From contig NC_063256.1 of the NCBI RefSeq assembly GCF_019578655.1, forward strand, positions 22,792,005 through 22,856,004: a DNA stretch of 64,000 nt, written 5' to 3'. Positions within the stretch are counted from its first letter, which is position 1. Each line of letters starts with the position of its first letter. The notes under the pieces were generated by a model. The model was not told the DNA's origin. It searched no databases and saw only the letters and a list, made by a program, of their open reading frames with translations. Below are positions 11,924-24,005 of the stretch, piece by piece. The DNA comes from Ricinus communis. Lineage: Eukaryota > Streptophyta > Magnoliopsida > Malpighiales > Euphorbiaceae. The translations under genes and the position numbers were made by a program.

Positions 11924-12724
11924 ACTAAAGCACTATCAAAGCCAATCACCATGGTATCCAATACCAAACTCTTTTTTATGATGATCATGTTCTTGCTAAG
12001 TCAAAATACTTTGTTGGAAGATCAACTTTTTTATCCTCAATGGATATTTCTTTTATCTTTATATTTTACTAATAAGTCATTTATTGGCATGCTTTAATAT
12101 AATATTTTGGATCACAGATGAGACTTTAGTTCTTTGAAAATGGCTCTATTGTCTATCTAACTCTTTAAATCAACAATACTAAAGAACCACACCTTATTCT
12201 TTGAAAGTATTAAAGATCTAAATATCTCTCATATATTGCCTCAAATATAATGAGATGTATTCTATGTGATTCATAATCAACATCTAGAATAACCATAAAG
12301 TCTAGTACATAACATGACATATGTATATAATAGAATATTATGCTTTCGTATAAATTATTCTGTTAATCACTTCTTTCTCAATGAGTGTTTAAAGCACATT
12401 TCTTTGGGAAAAGATATGTCATGTGACATTACCAAGAATCTTTCTTTGATTCTTCCATGTTAAACCTTTTAACATATATGTCTATGTACATGAAGTTTAG
12501 AACATTCATGTAGTTTGAAGCATCTATCTCTATATATCTCAATTCTAGAAAGTAAACTGCATGTTATAACTCTTTATGGACTTATAAGCCTTGGGAGACT
12601 GATGATAAAAAATATGTCACTTTCCTTTTATCTATATGTCCACAATATATAATATTAGGAAACATTATTATACTCCTAATAACCTCTTCATATACACTTA
12701 TTTTATTCTATTTAGATTGATACT
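11924..12724 (-). other. Non-coding remnant adjoining the copia-type LTR
   Basis: AT-rich sequence to the right of the polypurine tract, so by position the 3' internal part of the minus-strand element. No reading frame with copia domains survives. It is interrupted at 12725 by a solo LTR and continues at 14170. Confidence 0.35.
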
Positions 12725-14169
12725 TGATGGGTTGCTATTTGTGTTAGCTACAATCTAAAGCAGTGTACCTATCGATGTAGTCTAGCACTAATGGCGAGTA
12801 TCAAGGTCGTATTCCTCGGGAAAGTGAAAGCCGAGAGTTACTCCTTTGTTCTTTGTTATATTAACCTAAAATGAGTGCTGAATAATTTCTAAACTAACTA
12901 ATAGCTACAAGCTAAGTTCTAAGGGAGATGCAGGAGTAATTGATAAATAAAATAACCAAGACAAGAAACCAAACCCAAAGGGAACCTAAACTAGTTGGCA
13001 ATCAAACAAAAGATAAAGGATTGGTGAGTTTAATTATGCTACCCGTGGACGAATTCTTAACCGAATTCGGTTTCTCTCTCGAGATAACCGAATTCCTAAA
13101 CCTAATAACCTAAAGTTGGAATCTCTTCCTAACGATTGATTCTTAAATTAGCATTCAGCTTAATCCACCTCTATTAAGCTTTGTTAATTCTTAATCCGGC
13201 TAGTTAATTATCCTTATCTCTAAGCGATTATTAACCAGCTCTTACTATTCAAAATTCCAGTTGCTAAATGGACTTCTCAATCACACAAAGCAATCTAAAC
13301 ACACAATTCACAACATCTCATGAATAATGCATTATGTTATTAATATTGAAAGCAAGAAGAATACAAAACTAACCCAAACAATCCAATAATATAATACTAA
13401 GCCAACATAGTAAAGAAATCCAAATGGATTTAATCAATCTAGCTAATCATGTTCATTATCAAAATCCACAAGAATTCAATTACAACAATGAGTAAAGGTA
13501 GAGAAACCCGATTACACCCTTGGATGAGAGTAAACAGCCCCAATTCCTCTTGCTCGAATTGAATCGATTCTTGTTCCTCTTGCTCAAATTGAAGCCAATC
13601 AACGAACCTCACCCAATCTTCAATCTTTGAAGGGAATCCAATTGAAACCTTGATCCAAGTCTCCTCTTTCCTTGGTTTCAGCTTAGAAAACCCTTAGAGA
13701 GAGAAAAATTAGGGTTTGGGACGTTCTTCCCCGCTCTTCTTTTTTTTCCTCTTTTCTTTCTTTTAATTAATTCCCCCTGTCGCCGCCAACACAGCCGTGT
13801 TGATGCCTGTGTTCCCAACACGGGCTGGTGTTTATGCCCGTGTTACTCTCTGTGGCCGTGCTCCCTAAAACTTCTTTTTCTTTGATGTTGATGCACCCAA
13901 CATGGCCGTGTTGGTGCCCGTATTGGGAACACGGCTAGTGTTGAAACCAACACGGCCATATTCAGCTTCCTCATGCGCATACTTAGCTTGCTTCGGTAGC
14001 TTCGACGTCCAATTATGCTCCAATTCTTCCCTTTATCATTCTTTGACTTCTTTTGGACCTAATGCACATGAAAAGATGCATAAGATGAGTGTTGGGACTA
14101 ATTGACATCCAAATGTCCATAAATCAATCTTAAAAACCTCATTTAGATGTGTGTATTTTACGCACATCA
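12725..14169 (-). mobile_element. Solo Athila-type LTR with perfect 5-bp target duplication
   Basis: On the plus strand it starts TGATGGGTTGC and ends CGCACATCA; the minus-strand copy therefore starts TGATGTGCGT and ends in CA. It is homologous in reverse to the LTR at 16476-17967 (shared landmarks include GCTACCCGTGGACG and the CCTAACGATTGATTCTTA stretch). It is flanked on both sides by ATACT (12720-12724 and 14170-14174). No internal sequence remains, so it is a solo LTR left by LTR-LTR recombination. A region at about 13785-13960 contains repeats of an ACACGGCCGTGTT-like palindrome. Confidence 0.85.
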
Positions 14170-14174
14170 ATACT

Positions 14175-14939
14175 TATAATTACATTACTAATCAACCCTT
14201 TGATTAAGTATGTAACTTATTAAGTTTTCTTTGCTCAACCTTTGGGCAAAGATTTCTATATTAGGTTTTCTCAAAAAACACTCACTTGCACCTTAATGGA
14301 TCTTATCCATTTAGATGGGTCCACCACAGTCTTCACTTAGTTAAACAATATGGTATCTGCAATATAATTTATGGCTTGATGCCAACTCAAAGAATTAATA
14401 TCAAACATTAGTACTTAATGTAGTAGTCTCATCAACAATGAGATATAATTACATATTCCATAAGAGACCATTTCTTGTAAATATACTGTATCCTACTAAA
14501 TACTAAAAGTTGTGTATATGATTAGCTTAAGGTTGTGCATCTTATGCTAAGCATCTTCAAGATTTTTTCCATTTTAATATTAGTTTATTTATCTTGATCT
14601 CCATCAAGATCTATCAAACTCCCTTTGCTTCTTTCAAAATACTCCTTCTTTTAAAAGACAACAAATCCTAAACAATCACTTTTGTTTCAAGAGTATGATA
14701 GTGTTGATATCTTAAAACCCTTTTGGATATCTGTTATCATTAGAAATCGGAGACTAGAGTTATATAAAGCCCAATGATAAGAAGGTATAGTTGGCTGCAG
14801 AACTGAAAGACGAAAAGGAACTGTAAACTCGACCCTTAGGGAAATTGCCCAAGGAAATAATAATAAAATAATAAATATTAAAATGAGCAAAAATGCTACG
14901 AAATAATGGTGAGAGGTATATAAGATTGCACTCATGTGG
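14175..14939. other. Non-coding retroelement remnant
   Basis: This continues the sequence interrupted by the solo LTR (the target duplication joins 12724 to 14170). AT-rich, no supported coding frame; an 82-codon minus-strand frame at its right end has no recognisable domain. Confidence 0.35.
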
Positions 14940-15264
14940 GCTCAGCCTAAGCTCACGCTAGGCTATCCAGGCAGTGAGCGACCTGCGACCTCACCCGCAC
15001 CCAAGGTGAGCTTGCGCAAATTCAACCTAAACCCGTGACACTCCGACGTGTACATGCGCGAGTCGAGTAGCTGACCTAGGGGCATGGGCTCTACATCTGA
15101 CCTTGCGCATGTTCATCCCTGAGCTCATGCACCTCCAGCCTGAGCTCACGTGTGGCATCACTATGACTTTATGCGAGCTCATCTTGGACAGTGGAAAGCT
15201 CTTAGCTGACGTGACGCTAATCCATTGGCTGGCAGGTTTAGATGGGGATAACACTTGGCAAACC

Positions 15265-15273
15265 CTATAAAAG
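15265..15273 (+). promoter_or_regulatory. TATA-like box
   Basis: CTATAAAAG preceded by a moderately GC-rich 300-base stretch and followed by a purine-rich sequence. A good match to a plant TATA box, probably the promoter of the LTR-like segment. Confidence 0.4.
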
Positions 15274-15424
15274 ACAAAGGGGTACTTTGTGTTAAGGGTT
15301 GGGATTTGAAACTAGTGTTAAAAAATCAAAGTTTTGGGAAAAAAATATTTTTAGAAGGCCTTCTAAAATTTATGCTAAAAAGAGATTTCTTTTTTAAAAG
15401 ACAAAACTCAAAAATTAATCATTT

Positions 15425-15501
15425 TTCTTTGGGCAATCTTTCTTTGAGCAAGGTTATTTCATCTTCTTTGGGCAATCTTTCTTTGAGCAAGGTTATTTCA
15501 T
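15425..15501 (+). repeat. Tandem duplication, 39-bp unit, two copies
   Basis: A 39-bp unit beginning TTCTTTGGGCAATC at 15425 is repeated at 15464 with no visible mismatch over nearly its whole length, which points to a recent local duplication. It is unrelated in sequence to the 39-bp satellite at the right of the window. Confidence 0.85.
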
Positions 15502-16475
15502 TTTTCTTTTTGAATTTTGGGACGATTAATTCATTCTCAAAGAAAAACAAAGGTAGCCACTTAAGGCTAAAATATTATTCTCGCATTAATCACATCTAAA
15601 TTTTGTCAATTTTCTTATGTTTTGTTTATTTAGTTTATTTATTATTATTGTCTATTTGCTTTATCCCATGCATCATCATTTCTAATTTTCACCCACGCAC
15701 ATGTTTCTTTTTTCCATATAAAATTCGTATTCGAAATAAAGTTTTGCCATTTTTCATTTTTGCCATCTTCTAGGTAGGTTGAGCTCGCGCGAGTTTAGAC
15801 TCTGCTCATGTGAGGTCAACCCCTTTTACAACATTTCTCCTATCGTTTTATTTATATGCCTCTATGTTTAGATTGAAACGAGGTCATTTAATGGCCACAG
15901 GGACCTAAACCATTAAGCTCATGCGAGGTCATACTTTGCACGCACGAGGTCAGGGAGCCTAAGGCCTTAAACCAATGTCGTTAGCCCTTAGAGTCGTGTT
16001 TGGTATGTTCCAAGGACTGGCTCTAAGCGCGTGCGATGTCACCCTCCGCTCGTGCGAGTCTAGTAACCATTTAAAGCCAAACAGAGACTCCTAGGGTTAG
16101 ACGACATCGTATTGATCATGGGTAGAGTTTACGGTTTCACCTCGCGTGAGCTTAACTTATGCTCGCATGAGTTCACACTCTCTCTCTCCCTTAGTAAATG
16201 GGTTAGCTTCAAAATGACGCTATGAGCCCCCCTCCATGTCCTGAGGGACTAACCTCGTGCGAGCTCAACCTGTACTCACGCGAGGTCAGCCTCTATGACG
16301 AGATAGAAAATATTTTTTTAAAATTATTTAAGTCAGTTACTCTTATTCTTATTTAAGTTTATTCCTTCCTACTTTAATTAAATTGTCTGTCTAGTTAACT
16401 TGCTTCATTGTGCTTTTAATTCTAACCCCTAAATGCAAAGTAGTTAGCCTATGGAGGTCCGCCTCCCGAGAAGGA

Positions 16476-17967
16476 TGATGTGCATCATTTTATACATGTT
16501 TATATGCCTAATTGTTTACATTTTTGTGCATAGTTATATTGTTTTATGCTAGAATCACCTGTGTTTTGGTTCCTTGCATGTTTCAGGTCATTATCGATGG
16601 AGATTATCAGTAATCAAGGGAAATATGCGCAATTATAGACCAGAATCCATCAAAATTGAGCAAGGACTAGCATTCCAAGGTTGAGCACGGCCTGGACTCT
16701 GGCCGTGCTGAACCATCAACTTTTGACCCTCAAGAGTGCCATTTTGGCACGGTTTTCAAAGCCACTACGGCTTCCACCACGGCCCGTGGTGGCTCAGCAC
16801 CAGTGAGGGCACGACCAGGAAGAAGCCTTAAGTTTCGGGATGCGGAGGTCCAGCACAGCCTGGACTGCACCCGTGCTGATCAGCATGGGCTTGATCACGG
16901 CCGTGCTGAGAGATTTATATAGGCAAATGCGATTTATTGAGTTAGGGTTTGATTTTCTGACTTGATTTCACATATAATTGCATAAGCCATCTTTTCCCAG
17001 ACATCAATACTCAGCTTTAGGAGACCATTTCATCTATTGAAGGAAGGATTACATTAGTTTTAACATCAAATTGAAGATCAAGAGGAGATTTGGTGCATTC
17101 AAGAGGCAATTTAGGGTTCATCATTCAGAATTAGAAATTTAGGGTTTTTTCATCTAACTTGAAGAAGAAGGGTGTACATGCTTTCAATTTACTTGTATGA
17201 ATTTGTTTTTTACTTTGTGTTGCTTATTAGTATGAGTAACGAAATTTGTTAAACCCATTGGGGTTCCTATGTTGTTGGATTATTTTTAATGCTTATGAGA
17301 CTTTGATTATCAATGCTTGTCTCTTCTTGCTTTCATTATTAATAAGAAATCACATTATTCATGAGACGTTATGAGTTATGGTATTTAGATTGCTTTATGT
17401 AATTGAGAAATTCATTTAGTAATTGGAAATTTGAATAGTAAGAACTGGTTAATGATCACTTAGAGATAAGGGTAATTGACTAGCCAGATTAAGAATTAAC
17501 AAAGCTTAATAGAGGCAGGTTAAAGCTTAATGCTAATTTAATAATCGATTGTTAGGAAGAGATTCCAACATTAGGTTCTTAGGTTTAGGAATTCGGTTAT
17601 CTCAAGAGGGAAACCAAATTTAGTTAAGAATTCTTCCATGGGTAATTGCAATTGGTAATCAATTTAATCTCTATCTTCACTAAAATCCAAATTTAGTTAA
17701 GAATTCTTCCACGGGTAATTTGCTTTTTCCTTTGATTGTTTCACTAAATCCTTTCAGTCTATCTGACACTTAGTTAACCACTTGTTTACATTTAATCATA
17801 GAGTAGCAACTTCATTGATTTTGTTAGGGTTAGATATCATAAGACGCTGTAGTAGTTAGTTCTAGGATCAACCTTACCCGAGAATACGACCTTGATACTC
17901 ACTGTTAGTCCTAGTCTGCATCGATAGATTCACTGCCTTAGATTGTAGCTACATAAACAGCCTATCA
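16476..17967 (+). mobile_element. Athila 5' LTR
   Basis: Runs from TGATGTGCATC to ...CCTATCA, six bases before the PBS, about 1.49 kb. It contains a TTTATATAGG TATA-like box (16916-16923 region) just after a block (16690-16910) rich in GCACGGCCGTGCT-like palindromes. It is homologous in reverse to the LTRs at 12725-14169 and 36789-38193. The five bases before it (AAGGA) have no partner because the right end of the element is lost. Confidence 0.85.
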
Positions 17968-17973
17968 AGTTTT

Positions 17974-17991
17974 TGGCGCCGTTGTCGGGGA
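17974..17991 (+). promoter_or_regulatory. Primer-binding site, Athila type
   Basis: TGGCGCCGTTGTCGGGGA differs at one position from the classic Athila PBS (TGGCGCCGTTGCCGGGGA), usually assigned to tRNA-Asp. It lies six bases after the LTR end. Confidence 0.85.
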
Positions 17992-18134
17992 ACTTTTGTT
18001 TGAACTAGAGTGAATTTGTGTTTGTGTTAATCTAGCCATTTTTTATTTGTCTTTTCATTTTTTCTATATATATTCTTTATTATTGTATTTATTCTTGTGT
18101 TCTTTAGTTGCTGCCTTTCCATTTCAGGTAGTTT

Positions 18135-19744
18135 ATGACTAGGAGCTCTAATCCTACTCCTGTATACCCTCTTGCTGAACCAGAGCAATCCCTCCATTTG
18201 TTGAGGAAGCATATGCAAGAAGAAGAGGAGGCATGGATAGAGTTTGAAGCCCTTGTGAATAGACTAGTAGATATGGAGACAATAATCGGGCTGCAGATGA
18301 AGCCAGGACAATGTACGAGTTTGCTAGACTTTCTCTTAGCAGACACAGGTGAGTATATTGTGACCACCTGTAGTGGCCAACAACTTCGAAATAAAGCCAA
18401 ACATGATACAGATGGTGCAAAATAGTGTACAATTTGGGGAACTGCCAAGCAAGGACCCAAATGCTCACATCGCCAACTTCTTGGGGATTTGCGACACCTT
18501 CAAGATAAATGGAACAACTGATGATGCCATTCGGTTGATGCTGTTTCCTTTTTCTCTGAGGGACCGAGTGAAAAGATGGTTGCAGTCGTTCCCAGCCAAC
18601 ACTATTATGACATGGAGATCGCTGGTTGAAATTTTTTTATATAAGTACATTCCTCCTGCTAAAACTGCTAAATTGAGAAATGATATATCTTCTTTTGCGC
18701 AGTTCAATGACGAGAGCATGTACGATGCTTGGGAGAGGTACAAAGATTTGCTCTAGTGCTGCCCGCACCACAGACTACCAATATAGATGCAGGTCCAGAC
18801 CTTCTACAGCGGTCTGAACCTTGCTACTAAGTGAGATGGTAGGCAGCTGCGTGGTGGGGCCTGAGCGATGAAGACGGAGTAAAGCAAAATCTGATAGAGG
18901 AGATGGCCATGAATAACTACCAGTGGCAATCCTCTAGGAGTCGGCCAGTCAAGCAAGGAGTAGTCAACCAGCTAGACTCCACAGCAGCTTTGACAGCTCA
19001 AGTGGAGCTTCTGACTAAGAAGTTAGACCAGCTTCATATATCGGTTCATGCAGCCCAGATAAGCTGCGAGTTTTGCGGTGGCCCGCACTATGGTGCAAAC
19101 TAGATATATTTGCTTCAACTTCTAATTCTTCATCTTCTATTGTTTCTACCGACCTTGAACAGCTAGAGTACATGGGTAATGCACCTAGACAGCAGAACAA
19201 CCCATACAACAATACATACAACCCATACAGCAATACATACAACCTCGGTTGGCGTAATCATCCAAACTTCGGTTGGAGAAACAACAATGCCCAGGGTCTA
19301 CCAGGCTTTCAGAGACTACATTAGCAGCCACCACAGCAGCAGCAGTAGGCTGGACCATCATAGCTTCCTCCAGCAGCCGAGAAGAAATCTAACTTAGAGG
19401 AGCTAATGATGAAGTTTGTCACGTCAATTGAGACGAGGTTCCAGCAGACCGACAGTGCTCTTAGAAATCAGCAGGCGTCTATTCAGAACTTAGAGAGTTA
19501 GATTGGGCAGATTTCTAAGATGTGTCTGAGAGGCAACAAGGATCTCTCCCCAGCACAACAGAGTCAAACCCAAGGGAGCATTACAAGGCTATCACCTTGC
19601 GATCAGGTAAGCAGTTATCTAGCTCTTTGCCATTAGCTGATGATGATGATGTTTCCATGTAGGATAAGCCAGCTAGGAAGGAGCTAGAGCTTGAGGCGAT
19701 AGAAGTAGAGAAGGTGGAAGACAGTGAGAGAGTACCGACCACCC
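18135..19744 (+). pseudogene. Athila gag remnant
   Basis: Starts MTRSSNPTPVYPL at 18135 in the frame used by Athila gag. It shifts frame near 18370-18425 into a second piece (18373-18756) carrying the retrotransposon gag domain: [57 protein letters not shown] and [12 protein letters not shown] stop follows at 18754. Further down are a zinc-knuckle relic CEFCGGPHYGAN (19065-19100) whose final Cys is replaced by a stop, then the asparagine/tyrosine-rich NTYNPYSNTYN and WRNHPNFGWRNN blocks, and the ETRFQQTD and IGQISKM blocks before 19530. Multiple stops and frame changes make it non-functional. The frame is interrupted at 19745 by the nested element. Confidence 0.8.
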
Positions 19745-22061
19745 TGCACTTTGCATTTTCTCATCATCCATGTTATGTGCATTTACATTTAATCATTAGG
19801 CATATGATGGTATATCAATGATATTTTTATTTTATGAGAACATATATATATTAATTATAAGTAGAGAATAAGAAGCATGATATTAGATTATTAATTTAGA
19901 TAAGTTGATTAAGTACTTGGGTTATGTGTATTAAGCCTTAAGACTTAATTGAACCAATAGTTGAAGGTTGGGTAAATAGATTGGACTTAAAAGATACAAT
20001 TAAAAGTTAGTACCTATATATGGTTAGTAAGAATTGATTTAGGGTGATAAAAATAGTTTAGTAGGTGGTGGCATTAAGAGAGGAATATTGGAAATTGGAA
20101 CCATGAGTAAGCTCATTTTACCTCTTCATTTCTCTAAAATTCGTACATGGCCAAAAACACAAAATTTGGAATAAGAGAGAGGAGTGGAATACCTAGAAAA
20201 CTTAAGATTAAGATAGGATTTTGCCAACTATTGAAGGAGCCAAGCTAAAGCTAAAGGATTTAAGCATATTAGCAACCCAAAAGCTGAAATTGGTAAGTTG
20301 TTACTTGAGTGTTATTAATTTGTCATTAGGGTTCTTGATTACAAATTGGAAAAAACTTCATTTAATGCTCTCATTGATTAATTAAAGGTCTGATTATCAT
20401 GAATTAGTAGAGTATTGAATGATTGCATAAAGATTAAGCTTGATTTAAGTTTAAGTATGTTAAGATAGAAAACTGTCAAAATTCCAGCAACCTTGATGTT
20501 CTGTATTTTAGGCATAACATGGGTTATATAAGTCCAAATTAAGCTTAATTGGTGTCTATGGAAAGTTTAAAGAGTCCTCTATAACTTTTTAGTTTTGTGA
20601 TTTTGCTATTTTTGCCGTTTTGGTTGCTTAAATTGAGCAAACAGATTGCTGCTCGGGTACAACTAGCTGTATGACCCTTGCTCAGTAATTTGAAAATAAT
20701 TAAATCTATAGAAGTCGGAATTGAGTAATTCTTCTTGGATATGAAACTAGACGCATAAATGGATATGTCTATTTAATATGAGAGTTTTGTATTAAGCCAA
20801 TTTTGCCCAGCAATAAATATACCTTGGTACTAAATTCTGTCTAGAAAACAGAAATGTTGGAGATTAGTTTTATGCAATTTATTGATGTTAATTTGAGTTA
20901 AATTGGTATTTAACTATATGGGAAATATTTATAGGATATTAAAACAGTAATTGAGAGTCTTAGAGGAAGAGTTAGACCTATGAATTAGAGAGGGGATGAT
21001 CTTGTAATGCATTAGAACTCGCATTTACATGAATATTTGTAATATGCATGAAATGTGAATTGATGAATGTGTTGACAGGTACTCAAAGGCCTGGAAAGGA
21101 AGTTGTGGAGAAAGGAGGTTCTTATATGCTAAAGGAATAAGTATATTTTGAGTAAGTAAATAGTTAATATTTGCTATGTTCATATATTTAATCAAATGTT
21201 CCGCAAATGGTTGCGTTTGCTTAATATTGTTTATGTTTGAATGACTGAGATGGAAATGATTGGTGTTGAGTGGAACAATTGTTATTGCTGAAATATGATA
21301 TAAGTGAAATGATTGAATTGTGATGTTAAGTGCATATGTGCATGTGAATGGTGGATTCCCCTATGAAAAAAAAAGATATATATATATATATAAAGCCTTG
21401 GGAGGCTAAAGCCTAGAGAGGCTATAAAAGTGTATAATGTGAGATGAGGCGGAGCAGCTTACGTGTGTGATATGTGAGGATGAGGCGGAGCAGCACATTA
21501 AAGGGGATCCACAAGTCGTGAGAACTAACCATAATTGTTGAATTGTATTTCTTCTATGATGGTTGTAATGAATTGAGTAGAATGGTATGACTTTATACCT
21601 AAACTATGAATATCATGGAAAGTTATGTGATTGGGTGGAAATTGTATTAAGTGTATGTGATATAGATTATGTTGATTATTTATTTACTGAGCTGGAGGCT
21701 CACCCCTCTCCAAAACTTTTCTTTTCAGGTTTGTAAATAGTAGTGTATCCGTTGGTTATATGCGAAGTCTAGCTTTTAGCAGTTCTGTCAAGTTGGGCCA
21801 GTTTTGTGAAGTCTCCTCCTGATGCATTTTTGTATGCAGTTATGTGATATATATGGAAGTATGCCTTATAAGGCATAAGAAGATGTTCGTAATACTTGTT
21901 AAATGATGTTTAAGTATAATCATATGTTTATATGTTAATAACCTTGTGTTTGGATTCTTAACAACCTACATATTGACCTATCTACCTGTAGTATATATTC
22001 TACGACGCTTGTATGCTTCCTGGCTAATGTTTATTGGTTAACATGTGATGGGGGTGTTACA
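19745..22061 (+). mobile_element. 5' LTR of the nested Tekay-like element
   Basis: About 2,317 bp, ending ...GGGGGTGTTACA six bases before the PBS. Its first bases (TGCACTTTGCATTTTC) differ from the 3' LTR start (TGTAACGCCTGCATTTTC) by a small deletion and substitutions, so the terminus is damaged. A CTATAAAAG box sits at 21422-21430, after an AT dinucleotide run (21375-21391). The rest aligns with 26919-29233 with only scattered differences. Confidence 0.9.
21422..21430 (+). promoter_or_regulatory. TATA-like box in the Tekay-like LTR
   Basis: CTATAAAAG, conserved at the matching place in the 3' LTR (about 28594-28602). It probably defines the start of the element's RNA. Confidence 0.45.
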
Positions 22062-22067
22062 TTTTAG

Positions 22068-22079
22068 TGGTATCAGAGC
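22068..22079 (+). promoter_or_regulatory. Primer-binding site, tRNA-iMet type
   Basis: TGGTATCAGAGC, exactly the common plant retrotransposon PBS complementary to initiator tRNA-Met, six bases after the LTR. Confidence 0.95.
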
Positions 22080-22179
22080 AGGGATTAGATTCATTGGGAG
22101 TAGATTCATGTTGCACATCATTAAGCATATGATATATGTTCTTTGAACTTGACTGAATATTTGCATTTCATATATATAG

Positions 22180-23296
22180 ATGGAGAGACAAGGAGAACAC
22201 GCAACTGGCCCAGATAAGTCATTAGAGTCTGTGCATGGTCATGAAAATGCATCTGAACATGATCAACATGATGAGCATGAGCTACATTCTGAAAATGCTG
22301 CACAATCGAATGTACAAAATGTTATGGAACAGTTTATGGATTTTCTGATGCAACGGGCAGCTCAACAACAAGCACCGGCGCCTCAGACTCAACAACAAAA
22401 GGCTGTGATAGATAAGAATTATGAAAGAGTTAGGAAACAAGGTGCTAATGTTTTTCAAGGTACTACCCGATCCTGAGGGCCGAGGAATGGTTACGAAATA
22501 CGGAAAGGGTGTTGGATAGATTTAATTGCACATCCGAACAAAGGCTTCTATATCTGATGATCTTTAATAGAAAAGATGCACTTGATTGGTGGGAAACAGT
22601 TTTAAGAAGCAAAGATCGACCAATGACTTTGAGTTGGAATGATTTCTTGAGAGAATTTACTTGCGAAGTATACTCCAGAAATTTATAGAGACAGAAAGAA
22701 GCTTGAATTTCTTCAGTTGAAACAGAATGATATGTCAGTTGCAGAGTACGAAGTTCAATTTGTGAGATTATGTAAGTATGCACCAGAAGAAATAGCCACT
22801 GAAGAACCGAAAAGGAAGAAATTTGAGATGGGTTTGAGGCTTGACATTCGTGAGAAAATGGCGTTGAAACCTCATAATTACAATGCCTCAATTGAAGGCT
22901 GCTTTGAGAGTCAAGAAACATCATTTGAAAGGAATACTATGGAAGCTAAAAAGAAGAAGATCATTGGTGCTTATAGTAATCCTCCAAGACATATTAGTAT
23001 TTCTTCGTTTAGAGGCTCTAATTCACAGCGGAGTAGTTATCGTGGACGAGGGTTTGGTGGTCAATCTAGTAGATCCTCCATAGTACCTTATAGTAGAGGT
23101 GGATACAATTCATCCGGACTTGAGGGAGGACAAGTTTCCGGCCGGGTAGAGGGTTTGCTCCTGTTTGTCCCACGTGCAACAGGAGACATCTTGGAGAATG
23201 TTGGGGACCTAGACCGGTAGTATGTTTTACTTGTAGTAGGCCGGGACATTATTCTAGAGATTGTCCTATGAGAAGAAATAATGCTTCGGAGAATCT
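22180..23296 (+). pseudogene. Tekay-like gag with frame breaks
   Basis: ATG at 22180 (MERQGEHATGPDKSLES) opens a His/Glu/Gln-rich N-terminal part, as in Tekay gag. A stop near 22474 reflects small indels; the gag domain (LDWWETVLRS, then FLQLKQNDMSVAEYEVQF and ATEEPKRKKFEMGL) continues through 22717-23220. A Gly/Ser/Arg-rich stretch follows. The zinc knuckle CFTCSRPGHYSRDC at about 23223-23264 has all four CX2CX4HX4C ligands but lies in a different frame. The pieces together match a normal gag in length and order. At least three frame changes are visible, so no intact protein would be made without frameshifting. Confidence 0.8.
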
Positions 23297-23302
23297 TATA
23301 CG

Positions 23303-24005
23303 GTGGGTCGGAGTAGTGTTGGTGAAAATATTCCAGTTGGTTCAGTGAGGCGGAGAGGAAGAGGTGGCGGAGGAGGTTTAACTATTTCAGCAACACCATC
23401 GGAACAAATTGGTCAACCACAAGCACAAGCTAGAGTATTTGCTACTACTAGAAATGAAGCATTTGTAGCATTTGAAATTATTCTTGGTATACTTTCTATT
23501 CATGATTCCGATGCACATGTTCTTATTGATCCTCGGATCCACATGTTCATTCATATCACATGATTTTACATCGCATGTTCATGCTAATATAGAGGCATTA
23601 GGTTATGATATATATGTATCTATGCCTGCTGGGGGTATTATCACAGTAAATACGATAGTGAGATCATGTCCTGTAGTAGTAGATAGTGTCAAACTACATA
23701 CGGATTTGGTTGTTATTAATCTTAGAGAGTTTGATGTTATTTTGGGGATGGATTGGTTGTCAAGAAATCATGCTATTGTTGATTGTAAAACGAAGGAAGT
23801 GGCTATGGAAATACAAGGAGAAATGAAAATAGTAATGGTGGGTGAAAGGAAGACAATTCCTAATTGTTTGATTTCAGTGATCGCGTGTCGATTAATTAAA
23901 AATGGATGTGAAGCATATCTAATTAGTTTTATAGATACTACTAAGGTCAGTCCAGGGGTATTAGACATTCCGGTGAGGTCGGAGAATTTCCTAACATATT
24001 CTTAG
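23303..24005 (+). pseudogene. Tekay-like aspartic protease remnant
   Basis: The frame 23303-23563 ends in HVLIDPRIHMF, where the active-site LIDPG(S/A)T motif should be; the frame then slips and the next piece (23472-24005) supplies LGSTCSFISHDF and continues with the end of the domain (FDVILGMDWLSRNHAIVDC). The active-site loop is therefore split by a one- or two-base indel around 23530-23545. DVILGMDWL and IVDC are standard landmarks for this clade and are intact. Confidence 0.75.

Larger units (their letters stand above)
14940..16475 (+). mobile_element. LTR-like segment with TATA box and paired palindromes
   Basis: Base composition changes at about 14935 to a more GC-rich sequence. It has a CTATAAAAG box at 15265-15273, a tandem duplication just downstream and, between 15780 and 16290, five pairs of CTCGCGCGAG-like palindromes. 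This resembles a retrotransposon LTR (promoter plus repeats) with no internal domain left. There is no PBS or partner LTR; its right side is cut by the Athila 5' LTR at 16476. The family is not recognised. Confidence 0.35.

Noticed and set aside
21375..21391. AT dinucleotide run as a possible regulatory element
   Set aside because: A simple microsatellite that differs in length between the two LTRs (compare 28553-28564); nothing suggests a function.
22463..22924. 153-codon minus-strand frame
   Set aside because: It is antisense to the Tekay-like gag domain, which has clear gag motifs on the plus strand.
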